Assembly (NCBI GenBank): GCA_938022345.1 | Contig: CALIEP010000160.1 | Span: forward strand, 1 to 5,208 | DNA from: an uncultured Actinomyces sp. | GTDB lineage: Bacteria > Actinomycetota > Actinomycetes > Actinomycetales > Actinomycetaceae | Reading direction: 5' to 3' | DNA: 5,208 nt | Program-made: the position numbers and the translations under genes | The notes under the pieces: generated by a model | What the model was told of the DNA's origin: nothing | Databases searched by the model: none | The model's input: the letters and a program-made list of their open reading frames with translations, nothing else | Shown here: positions 1 through 5,208 of the stretch, in pieces | Numbering within the stretch: position 1 is the first letter of the stretch | How the letters are laid out: each line of letters begins with the position of its first letter

Positions 1-176
1 CCTCAGTTTTTGACGAGATTCTTCCCGACGTCACCGCAGCCCTCGAAGAGGCCGCTTCCGGCGTAAATGTTGATGCACACGTCCTTCAGCAGGCGATGCG
101 TCGCGTTATTGGTCGCTGGGTTGGTCGTCATTTGCGTCGACGCCCCATGATTGTTCCGGTTGTTGTCCTGCAGTAG
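1..176 (+). CDS. rnj: Ribonuclease J, C-terminal fragment (5' end outside window)
   Basis: This is the last 57 codons of an open frame that enters from the left edge (first whole codon at 3) and stops at TAG 174-176. The visible part fits the C-terminal domain of RNase J, the metallo-beta-lactamase/beta-CASP ribonuclease that combines endonuclease and 5'-3' exonuclease activity in mRNA decay and rRNA maturation. The clues are an amphipathic helix (EILPDVTAALEEA) followed by a basic stretch with IGRWVGRHLRRRPMIVPVVV, which closely resembles the usual ending of actinobacterial RNase J. The catalytic metal-binding motifs lie upstream of the window, so activity cannot be judged. Location near ftsK and clgR agrees with the conserved actinobacterial order. 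Identification rests on the tail alone, but that tail is distinctive. Confidence 0.85.
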   Translation, partial: SVFDEILPDVTAALEEAASGVNVDAHVLQQAMRRVIGRWVGRHLRRRPMIVPVVVLQ

Positions 177-213
177 CGGGCGGGACTTGAGTACGCCTAT
201 ACAGACACGAGCG

Positions 214-230
214 TAAGGTACGGTAGAAGC
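214..230 (+). promoter_or_regulatory. Possible -10 region(s) for a leaderless sugar-kinase transcript
   Basis: Two overlapping TAnnnT hexamers, TAAGGT (214-219) and TACGGT (219-224), end 11 and 6 bases before the ATG at 231. No convincing Shine-Dalgarno sequence is present. A -10 hexamer six bases before the start codon is the arrangement expected for a leaderless mRNA, which is common in Actinomycetota. The nearest -35-like hexamer, TTGAGT (187-192), is 21 bp from the first hexamer and 26 bp from the second, both too far for normal spacing. The call therefore rests on the -10 and the missing ribosome-binding site. Confidence 0.3.
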
Positions 231-1163
231 ATGACCGGGCGTTTTATCTCGACCTATTCGATTGTGCTCTCTCTTCCCATGCGTATTTACCAGCTGCCAG
301 AACGGGGAGGCTCCGTTCACGCAGCTGCAGCAACCTCGCTTCCAGCGGGTGGTTTCACTGCTTTGTCTGCTGTGTCAAAGCTTGGTGTCTATACCGCGAC
401 CGCTTCGCCTCTGGGGACCGGTCCCAATTCGTATATGGTTCGTCAACTCCTCCATGAAGCGCGAGTGAAGGTTCTTCTTCCCGAACTTGTCGGTGACATT
501 GGCGTTGCGATTCAGTTGGTCGAAGCCGATGGTTCGATGACCTCGATCGTCACTACGGGGGTGGAATCAGAACCTTCGCGTGAATCCTTGGATGCCTTGG
601 AGATCCACGAAGGGGATCTGGTTCATGTATCGGGCTCGGATCTAGCGAATCCAGCAAGTGCAGAAATCCTCACTGGATGGGCCGAGAATCTTCCTGAAGG
701 CGTCACCCTGGTTGTTTCCGTTTCCCCTGCCGTTGCTCAGGTCCCAGTGTCTGTGTGGCCACGTTTACTGGGGCGCGCGGACGTTGTCTCAATGAATATC
801 CGCGAGGCCGCGACTCTGTCGGACATTCTTGCTCCTTATGAGCACGGAACTGGAGTTCGCGGAGTCATGCGTCCGGACGCGGTCTTCGTTCGTCGTCTGG
901 GCGTTATGGGCTGTGAACTGCAACTTCATGCTGACGAACCCAGAATTTCGATCCCCGCGTATGAATCCACGACGGTTGATACCGCCGGGGTGGGGGATAC
1001 CCACATCGCCACTATGTGTGCGGCACTTCTTCTGGGATTTGATTTTGTTGAAGCTGCACGAATGGCGAATGCGGCTGCTGCGATCACGATTTCTCACGAG
1101 TCGGCTCTTCCTGTTCCAAGCTGGGAGCAGATCCGAGAAGTTATGAAGAACGGGAGTGTGTGA
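231..1163 (+). CDS. PfkB/ribokinase-family carbohydrate kinase, substrate unknown
   Basis: A 310-residue protein, normal length for the PfkB (ribokinase) family, cytoplasmic enzymes that transfer the gamma-phosphate of ATP to a sugar or nucleoside hydroxyl. The second PfkB signature is clear at residues 250-258 (DTAGVGDTH): D256 is the expected catalytic base and the GVGD turn the anion hole. It is followed by the usual alanine-rich helix (MANAAAAIT) and a final PVPSWEQI segment. The N-terminal half also follows the fold, with QLPERGGSV at 21-29 and a GG at 40-41. However, by hand alignment the Asn and Asp that grip the sugar in ribokinase (SINMDL) fall on V12 and S14, and the Asn after the GG is missing. 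The substrate therefore cannot be named. The ATG at 231 is preferred because strand beta-1 begins almost immediately after it; an ATG at 279 would cut that strand away. The gene probably has its own promoter. It is not a usual fixed member of the ftsK-pgsA-clgR block. Confidence 0.88.
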   Translation: MTGRFISTYSIVLSLPMRIYQLPERGGSVHAAAATSLPAGGFTALSAVSKLGVYTATASPLGTGPNSYMVRQLLHEARVKVLLPELVGDIGVAIQLVEADGSMTSIVTTGVESEPSRESLDALEIHEGDLVHVSGSDLANPASAEILTGWAENLPEGVTLVVSVSPAVAQVPVSVWPRLLGRADVVSMNIREAATLSDILAPYEHGTGVRGVMRPDAVFVRRLGVMGCELQLHADEPRISIPAYESTTVDTAGVGDTHIATMCAALLLGFDFVEAARMANAAAAITISHESALPVPSWEQIREVMKNGSV

Positions 1164-1217
1164 CGCAGTAGGAAGGGCCTTTCGCGGCGTGCCTAAGCCT
1201 TTTCTCGGGCATGCGGC

Positions 1218-1235
1218 GGTAGCGTTTTTCCTACC
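1218..1235 (+). promoter_or_regulatory. Possible -10 region and small inverted repeat abutting the ftsK start
   Basis: A TAnnnT hexamer, TAGCGT (1220-1225), lies ten bases before the ftsK ATG. No Shine-Dalgarno sequence is visible in the bases before the start (a T-run followed by CTACC). The same stretch forms a 5-bp inverted repeat, GGTAG (1218-1222) and CTACC (1231-1235), with an 8-base loop ending exactly at the ATG. A leaderless or near-leaderless ftsK transcript is one reading. A short hairpin on a longer read-through transcript from the kinase gene is another. No recognisable -35 is present. Confidence 0.3.
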
Positions 1236-3914
1236 ATGGCACGAAAATCCCCATCTTCAGCATCTTCGAAATCTTCTTCACGAGCCGGGAAGTCCACTGC
1301 GACCCCGGGGCTTCTCGCGCGCGTATTTTCCGGGATCGGACGCGGCATTCTTGCGATGATTCGAGCATGGCGCGCGACCGATGCTCAGGTGAAACGCGAT
1401 GCGCTTGCTTTCATTGTCGTGGCGGTTGCCGTTCTGGTCGCCCTGCGTGAGTGGTTTGGTATTTCGGGGCAAGCGGGGGATTTCATTCACCTGTGCGCAG
1501 CGGGCTTTGTTGGGATTTTCTCCGTCGTTTTGCCCATTATTTTGGTTGCCTTCTCTGTTGAGTTAGTCCGTGTCCGCTCAGGAAATTCAGCCTTGCCTCA
1601 CCGCGTCGCAGGTAGCCTTGGTGTTGTCCTTTCTTTGACCGGTCTTGTTCATGTCAGCAAAGGTAACCCCGCTTTTGACTCTGCTCTCTCGATCGAGAAT
1701 GCGGGTGGAATCCTCGGTTGGTTTATTGCTCGGCCTCTGGTTCTTATGCTCTCGTCGTGGGGCGCGGCGGCGCTCTTGATTCTTCTTTTCCTCTACTCGA
1801 TCCTTTTGGGGACGCGTACGCAGGTTGCGCAGGTTCCGACCTTGGTCCGTGAATGTGTTGACCGTCTTGCCAAGCGGACGAGGCCAGAGGAAAGCGATCC
1901 GGTAGCGCGAGCGCGTGAAGAGGCGCGTCGTTCCCTTGCTGCTGGCGATGATCCTTTCTTGGATTCCTATGACGGCGATGAACACTTCCGCCGCGCAGTG
2001 GAATCCGAGCCACAAGAAGATGTTCCTTCTCAGGTGGATACGCAGCGCACTCGGGTGATGCCGGACTCGGCACCGCATGTTCCCGAGGGGCAGCCCGCTT
2101 CCTCGGCGATGGATGCGCCAACGGAGGCAATGCAGGTCCCTGCTCTTTCGGTCACCGAAAATATTGACGACCGGGTGGACCCTGAGCCGCCTGCTCATAC
2201 TGAAGAGCCTGCAGGTGGATTCCAAGCGGAACTGGATGAGAACCTTTCCTACACGCTTCCTTCAAGCGAACTTCTTGTGCGCGGTGCTCCCCATAAGACT
2301 CGCTCGGCGGTCAATGATCAAGTCGTGCAGGCGTTGCGTCAGGTCTTCGCAGAATTCAATGTTGATGCCCAAGTGACCGGCTTCTCTCGCGGCCCAACAG
2401 TGACACGTTACGAAGTGACCTTGGGGCCAGGCGTGAAGGTTGATCGCCTGACAAACCTTTCGAAGAATATTGCCTACGCTGTGGCCTCGGCAGACGTGCG
2501 AATTCTCGCGCCGATTCCCGGAAAATCGGCAATCGGTATTGAGATTCCAAACTCGGACCGAGAAACTGTCGCGCTGGGAGATGTTCTTCGCTCTGGCGCT
2601 GCTCAGCGTAACCAGCATCCTCTAGTTGTCGGTGTTGGTAAGGATGTTGAGGGTGGCTACGTCGTTACCAACCTAGCGAAGACCCCGCACCTTCTGGTTG
2701 CTGGCCAGACTGGTTCCGGTAAGTCGTCATTCGTGAATTCGATGATTACCTCGATCATGATGCGTGCGACGCCCTCGCAGGTTCGCATGATCCTGGTCGA
2801 TCCCAAGCGAGTCGAATTGACGATCTACGAGGGTATTCCGCACCTGATTTCCCCGATCATCACCGATCCGAAGAAGGCCGCTGAAGCGCTTGAGTGGGTC
2901 GTGAAGGAAATGGATGCGCGCTACGACGATCTTGCGACATATGGTTTTAAGCATGTTGATGATTTCAACAAGGCTGTGTCTGCAGGCCAAGTGAAGGCTC
3001 TTCCGGGTCTTAATCGTGAATTGCTACCCTATCCCTACTTGTTGGTCGTTGTCGATGAGCTTGCGTACCTGATGATGGTTGCCCCGCGCGATGTTGAAGC
3101 TTCGGTTCAGCGTATTACCCAGCTTGCGCGCGCAGCTGGTATTCACCTCGTCCTTGCAACTCAGCGTCCTTCCGTTGATGTTGTCACCGGTTTGATCAAA
3201 GCGAATATTCCTTCGCGTTTGGCATTCGCGACCTCATCTTTGGCTGACTCTCGAGTGATTTTGGATCAGCCTGGTGCGGAGAAGCTCATCGGTCAAGGTG
3301 ACGCCCTGTACCTTCCTTCTGGCGCAAGTAAACCGATGCGTGTTCAAGGTGCCTGGGTTACTGAATCTGAAATCCATTCGATCGTTTCCCACGTTAAAGA
3401 ACAGATGCAGGCACAGTACCGTCCGGATGTTCTTGCCCCCGCCAAGACCGCAAAGGTTGCCGAGGACATTGGTGACGATCTTGATGATCTCTTGGCAGCA
3501 GCTGAGCTGGTTATTTCAACTCAGCTGGGTTCGACCTCAATGCTGCAGCGAAAGCTTCGCGTTGGTTTTGCGCGAGCAGGGCGTCTGATGGACCTCCTGG
3601 AATCGCGTGAGATTGTTGGTCCTTCTGAAGGCTCGAAGGCGCGCCAGGTATTGGTAGCTCCCGAACAGCTCCCCGAAATTTTGGCCATGCTCAGGGGAGA
3701 GAGCGCACCTGAAGCCGCCCCCGCACCTACTCAGCAACAGGAAGTTTCTTCGTCGAATTTTGCTGACCAGTCGTCTAAGGCTCCTTCAAACGGGTACGAT
3801 GAAGATACAGCTTCCTCGGATCCTTACTCCGGACATGATTTTGGTGGTCGGACCGACTGGGTCGATGAAGAGCCTGAAGACAGTGAAGACGCCTGGCAGT
3901 TGACCGGGCGCTAA
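1236..3914 (+). CDS. ftsK: DNA translocase FtsK
   Basis: An 892-residue membrane-anchored, ATP-driven hexameric DNA pump that acts at the division septum, moving the chromosome terminus and, in studied species, activating XerCD recombination at dif. A basic, Ser-rich N-terminus (1-50) leads into four or five hydrophobic segments at about 56-73, 83-109, 122-140, 157-173 and 175-192. A charged, Pro/Glu-rich linker runs from about 195 to 335. The motor starts near Y339 (YTLP) and contains Walker A GQTGSGKS (490-497) and Walker B LLVVVDE (602-608, D607/E608). It also has the conserved stretch with RLAFATSS and ILDQPGAEKLIGQGDALYLP. The winged-helix gamma domain, which reads KOPS polarity sequences, spans about 745-810 (STQLGSTSMLQRKLRVGFAR...GPSEGSKAR). 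An acidic tail of about 75 residues, ending DAWQLTGR, follows gamma. All key motifs are intact. The ATG at 1236 lacks a ribosome-binding site but gives the expected basic N-terminus. pgsA follows after 18 bp. Confidence 0.97.
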   Translation: MARKSPSSASSKSSSRAGKSTATPGLLARVFSGIGRGILAMIRAWRATDAQVKRDALAFIVVAVAVLVALREWFGISGQAGDFIHLCAAGFVGIFSVVLPIILVAFSVELVRVRSGNSALPHRVAGSLGVVLSLTGLVHVSKGNPAFDSALSIENAGGILGWFIARPLVLMLSSWGAAALLILLFLYSILLGTRTQVAQVPTLVRECVDRLAKRTRPEESDPVARAREEARRSLAAGDDPFLDSYDGDEHFRRAVESEPQEDVPSQVDTQRTRVMPDSAPHVPEGQPASSAMDAPTEAMQVPALSVTENIDDRVDPEPPAHTEEPAGGFQAELDENLSYTLPSSELLVRGAPHKTRSAVNDQVVQALRQVFAEFNVDAQVTGFSRGPTVTRYEVTLGPGVKVDRLTNLSKNIAYAVASADVRILAPIPGKSAIGIEIPNSDRETVALGDVLRSGAAQRNQHPLVVGVGKDVEGGYVVTNLAKTPHLLVAGQTGSGKSSFVNSMITSIMMRATPSQVRMILVDPKRVELTIYEGIPHLISPIITDPKKAAEALEWVVKEMDARYDDLATYGFKHVDDFNKAVSAGQVKALPGLNRELLPYPYLLVVVDELAYLMMVAPRDVEASVQRITQLARAAGIHLVLATQRPSVDVVTGLIKANIPSRLAFATSSLADSRVILDQPGAEKLIGQGDALYLPSGASKPMRVQGAWVTESEIHSIVSHVKEQMQAQYRPDVLAPAKTAKVAEDIGDDLDDLLAAAELVISTQLGSTSMLQRKLRVGFARAGRLMDLLESREIVGPSEGSKARQVLVAPEQLPEILAMLRGESAPEAAPAPTQQQEVSSSNFADQSSKAPSNGYDEDTASSDPYSGHDFGGRTDWVDEEPEDSEDAWQLTGR

Positions 3915-3920
3915 GAAGCA

Positions 3921-3926
3921 AAGGGG
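3921..3926 (+). promoter_or_regulatory. Ribosome-binding site that fixes the GTG start of pgsA
   Basis: AAGGGG at 3921-3926 lies six bases before the GTG at 3933, ideal spacing for a Shine-Dalgarno sequence. It sits wholly in the 18-bp gap after the ftsK stop. It supports GTG 3933 over a downstream GTG (3987) that would remove the N-terminal residues before the conserved VPNALTVFRLL segment. Confidence 0.7.
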
Positions 3927-3932
3927 CAAGTC

Positions 3933-4577
3933 GTGGCTACTCACGTGTCGCGTGTTGAACGCTATACGAAGGTCTCTACGATTAATGTGCCCAATGCGCT
4001 GACGGTTTTTCGCCTGCTCCTAGTCCCCGTATTCATCTACTTAAAGTTTGTGGACACGTGGAGTGCACAGTGGTGGGCTTTGCTGGTGTTTTGCGTCGCC
4101 GCTGCAACCGATCAGCTTGATGGAAAGATTGCGCGCGCCTACGGTTTAGTCACCGACTTCGGTCGTGTCGTCGATCCTCTTGCGGATAAGGCTCTCACCC
4201 TCAGTGCATTCATTATTCTGAGCATTCAGGGTGTTCTCCCGTGGTGGTTCACGATTCTCGTGGCATTCCGCGAATTGGGAATCACCGTCATGCGCGCATT
4301 CTTCCTGCGGCGGGGGATTGTGGTTTCGGCCTCGCAGTCCGGAAAAATAAAGACCGTTCTTCAGGTCTTGGCTATTTTCCTTCTCTTGATCCCGTGGGAT
4401 TATTTCTACTTCCTCAATGCCGCCAATCAAGGTTGGGCGTCAGTTGCCTTAATGTCGGCTTTGTGTGTTGCGGGTGCTGCGCTTGCTGCGACTCTCTGGT
4501 CGGGTATTGCGTATGTGCGTGAGGGCCTCGTTCTTGCCCGTGAGGTTCGTGATCCTGAGCCTCAAAACGAGGCGTAA
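3933..4577 (+). CDS. pgsA: CDP-diacylglycerol--glycerol-3-phosphate 3-phosphatidyltransferase (PGP synthase)
   Basis: A 214-residue integral membrane enzyme that joins CDP-diacylglycerol and sn-glycerol 3-phosphate to give phosphatidylglycerophosphate and CMP, the committed step to phosphatidylglycerol and cardiolipin. The CDP-alcohol phosphotransferase motif DxxDGxxARx8Gx3Dx3D is perfect: D60, D63-G64, A67-R68, G77, D81, D85. These Asp residues bind the metals, and the last is the likely catalytic base. A second conserved stretch favours PgsA over other family members: R113-E114, R121, G128, G137-K138, K140-T141, Q144. Hydrophobic segments occur at about 22-37, 46-59, 87-112, 140-160 and 165-190. 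The N-terminus is a polar extension of about 17 residues before NVPNALTVFRLLLVP. The start is GTG with a good ribosome-binding site, 18 bp after ftsK, so co-transcription with ftsK is likely. Cardiolipin or phosphatidylinositol-phosphate synthase is possible for this superfamily but fits the second motif less well. Confidence 0.93.
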   Translation: MATHVSRVERYTKVSTINVPNALTVFRLLLVPVFIYLKFVDTWSAQWWALLVFCVAAATDQLDGKIARAYGLVTDFGRVVDPLADKALTLSAFIILSIQGVLPWWFTILVAFRELGITVMRAFFLRRGIVVSASQSGKIKTVLQVLAIFLLLIPWDYFYFLNAANQGWASVALMSALCVAGAALAATLWSGIAYVREGLVLAREVRDPEPQNEA

Positions 4578-4583
4578 TTACAG

Positions 4584-4600
4584 TTGCGCCTTGAGCGCAA
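4584..4600 (+). promoter_or_regulatory. 17-bp palindrome, candidate ClgR operator
   Basis: TTGCGC (4584-4589) and GCGCAA (4595-4600) form a perfect 6-bp inverted repeat separated by CTTGA. The core is CGC-N5-GCG, the spacing reported for ClgR binding sites in Streptomyces and Corynebacterium. Read on the minus strand the core is CGCTCAAGGCG, which fits CGCYNANRGCG, the core of the corynebacterial consensus as I recall it; the A/T-rich flanks fit less well. It lies 81-97 bp before clgR, centred about 45 bp before the start predicted from the promoter at 4603-4630. That is a typical activator position. A short core can arise by chance, but the extended symmetry and location raise the likelihood. 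Confidence 0.55.
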
Positions 4601-4626
4601 AGTTGAGCGACTTAGACGCAACTTTT
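4599..4626 (+). terminator. Possible weak stem-loop terminator after pgsA
   Basis: AAAGTTG (4599-4605) and CAACTTT (4619-4625) can pair as a 7-bp stem with a 13-base loop, running into TTTTAAAT. The short T-run and A/T-rich stem make a weak intrinsic terminator at best. The same bases overlap the promoter-like hexamers described for clgR, so the symmetry may instead be a protein-binding feature. Confidence 0.25.
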
Positions 4627-4630
4627 AAAT
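4603..4630 (+). promoter_or_regulatory. Candidate sigma-A-type promoter for clgR
   Basis: TTGAGC (4603-4608, four of six matches to TTGACA) is separated by 16 bp from TTAAAT (4625-4630, ends matching TATAAT). The predicted start near 4637 would give a leader of about 44 bases that keeps the AGGAAG ribosome-binding site. The 17-bp palindrome ends two bases upstream of the -35, which suits activation by a bound regulator at a suboptimal promoter. Hexamer matches are moderate. Confidence 0.35.
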
Positions 4631-4644
4631 CCCTCGTGTATTGT

Positions 4645-4671
4645 GGGAATAGGCAGGGTCGTTCAGACGTT
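4645..4671 (+). promoter_or_regulatory. Candidate SigR/SigH-type oxidative-stress promoter for clgR
   Basis: GGGAAT (4645-4650) is followed, after 18 bases, by GTT (4669-4671, preceded by C). This is an exact fit to the GGAAT-N18-GTT consensus known for SigR of Streptomyces and close to that of SigH in mycobacteria and corynebacteria. clgR is a known target of these sigma factors in such genera. Transcription would begin at about 4678-4681, at or just before the ATG. The AGGAAG site would then be left out, and the message would be essentially leaderless. Confidence 0.5.
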
Positions 4672-4677
4672 AGGAAG
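4672..4677 (+). promoter_or_regulatory. Ribosome-binding site deciding the clgR start
   Basis: AGGAAG at 4672-4677 stands three bases before ATG 4681 and six before the adjacent ATG 4684. It favours this pair of Met codons over the in-frame upstream extension, which would lie inside pgsA, and over ATG 4741 and 4777, which lack comparable sites. Confidence 0.6.
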
Positions 4678-4680
4678 AAC

Positions 4681-5100
4681 ATGATGAAGAAGCAGAAGAA
4701 CAATATCCCGAGTTCTGTACGTCCACTGAATGAGCTGGCCATGCAGAAGGCGCTGGCGGCGGGTTATCGTCAAGCTATGAATCGCCCCGCCCATGATCGT
4801 GCAGCCGCTCCGTTGCTGCGTACTGAAATTGGCGATGTTCTGCGTGAGATTCGCCGTAAGCAGGGGCGCACTTTGCGAGAAGTTTCTTCCGAGGCTCAGG
4901 TCTCCTTGGGTTATCTTTCTGAAGTTGAGCGTGGGCAGAAGGAAGCATCGTCTGAACTTCTTGACGCGATTAGCGAGGCCTTAGGGGTGCCGCTGTGGTA
5001 CATCCTGCGTGAGGTTTCTGAGCGTATGGCTGTCTTGGATGGAACTGTCGTTCCGGACACCGTCCCCGAGAATCTGGTCCCAGTGACCCTGATCTCGTGA
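4681..5100 (+). CDS. clgR: ClgR, HTH transcriptional regulator of Clp protease genes
   Basis: A 139-residue cytoplasmic XRE-type DNA-binding protein. In other actinobacteria ClgR activates clpP1P2, clpC and related proteostasis genes after heat, redox or envelope stress and often its own gene. The Cro/C1-type helix-turn-helix spans about 49-112. The stretch GRTLREVSSEAQVSLGYLSE (62-81), continuing with VERGQKEASSELL (82-94), matches the very conserved ClgR signature, and the position after pgsA is the usual one. Two oddities appear. About 45 mostly basic or Ala-rich residues precede the domain, whereas mycobacterial ClgR begins close to it. The protein ends VPVTLIS, not in the Ala-Ala-type tail associated with Clp degradation of streptomycete ClgR. 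The start chosen has AGGAAG upstream; a later Met (21 or 33) is possible. The TGA overlaps the next gene by four bases. Candidate autoregulatory and stress promoters lie just upstream. Confidence 0.92.
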   Translation: MMKKQKNNIPSSVRPLNELAMQKALAAGYRQAMNRPAHDRAAAPLLRTEIGDVLREIRRKQGRTLREVSSEAQVSLGYLSEVERGQKEASSELLDAISEALGVPLWYILREVSERMAVLDGTVVPDTVPENLVPVTLIS

Positions 5101-5208
5101 CTCTTTCTGAATTTTGGTATGCCGTCGATGACGTATTTGGGGCCACCCTTGGGAGCTCGTTGACGGCTGACCTATATTTGCCTTCGCTGCGGGGAACCTG
5201 CGCGGAGG
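5097..5208 (+). CDS. DUF3046 family protein, N-terminal part (runs off the right edge)
   Basis: An open frame starts with GTG at 5097, inside the clgR stop (GTGA overlap), and continues for 37 codons to the window edge with no stop. It begins MTLSEFWYAVDDVFGATLGS and goes on through SLTADLYLPSLRGTCAE. This fits the small actinobacterial DUF3046 family, whose members are about 60-70 residues, typically open with L-T-E-F-W and an FG a few residues later, and have a D..L..L.G.T..EAL region. The family's function is unknown to me. It is characteristically located just upstream of recA, which supports the identification and predicts recA beyond the edge. There is no Shine-Dalgarno sequence, so translation is probably coupled to that of clgR. 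Confidence 0.8.
   Translation, partial: MTLSEFWYAVDDVFGATLGSSLTADLYLPSLRGTCAE

Noticed and set aside
198..203. TATACA as a -10 hexamer for the kinase gene
   Set aside because: There is no -35-like hexamer at a suitable distance upstream (the position holds AGCGGG), and the hexamers nearer the ATG fit better.
3..320. Minus-strand open frame across the RNase J end and the kinase start
   Set aside because: It overlaps two well-supported + strand genes, and its translation shows no family resemblance.
1171..1204. Possible terminator stem between the kinase gene and ftsK (GGAAGGGC with GCCTTTTC, 18-base loop)
   Set aside because: The pairing needs two G-U wobbles and a large loop, and no T-run follows the right arm. 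It is too weak to annotate.
1176..1214. Imperfect direct repeats (CCTTTCGCGGCGTGC and CCTTTTCTCGGGCATGC) before ftsK
   Set aside because: The match needs gaps and several substitutions, within the noise expected in a short GC-rich spacer.
1587..2225. Minus-strand open frame of 212 codons antisense to ftsK
   Set aside because: It lies wholly inside ftsK, is rich in Arg and His as reverse-frame translations of GC-rich genes are, and has no recognisable domain or ribosome-binding site.
4465..4680. In-frame extension of clgR back into pgsA
   Set aside because: It would overlap pgsA by over 100 bp. The translated extension is not ClgR-like, and AGGAAG before 4681 marks a better start.

Overview
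This is an ordinary core-chromosome segment from a high-GC Gram-positive bacterium (Actinomycetota). The gene order RNase J, ftsK, pgsA, clgR, DUF3046 is the conserved actinobacterial block upstream of recA, and every gene reads on the + strand. Moderate GC for the phylum (estimated by eye), leaderless-looking starts and a clgR lying directly after pgsA would suit a member of the Actinomycetaceae. That family-level placement is inference only.

Layout. Positions 1-176 hold the last 57 codons of ribonuclease J. A 54-bp gap leads to a PfkB/ribokinase-fold sugar kinase (231-1163) whose phosphoryl-transfer motif is intact but whose usual sugar-binding residues are not. A 72-bp gap follows, then the DNA translocase FtsK (1236-3914). 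After 18 bp, pgsA (3933-4577) encodes a phosphatidylglycerophosphate synthase with a perfect CDP-alcohol phosphotransferase motif. A 103-bp intergenic region (4578-4680) is packed with inverted repeats and promoter-like sequences. It precedes clgR (4681-5100), a helix-turn-helix activator of the Clp protease regulon. The stop of clgR overlaps by 4 bp the GTG start of a DUF3046 protein (5097 onward), which runs off the right edge. recA would be expected just beyond.

How the genes relate. FtsK clears and segregates the chromosome terminus at the septum, PgsA makes the precursor of phosphatidylglycerol and cardiolipin, and ClgR couples protein-damage stress to Clp proteolysis. They share a locus rather than a pathway. 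ftsK and pgsA are probably co-transcribed, and clgR and DUF3046 are translationally coupled.

I did not find a new system. The most informative region is 4578-4680. It combines a 17-bp palindrome with the known ClgR core spacing, a sigma-A-like promoter placed so that the palindrome sits near -45, and an exact match to the SigR/SigH oxidative-stress promoter consensus. Together these suggest dual stress and autoregulatory control of clgR. No RNA gene, CRISPR array, insertion sequence or other mobile element was seen, and no stretch over 300 bases lacks a gene.
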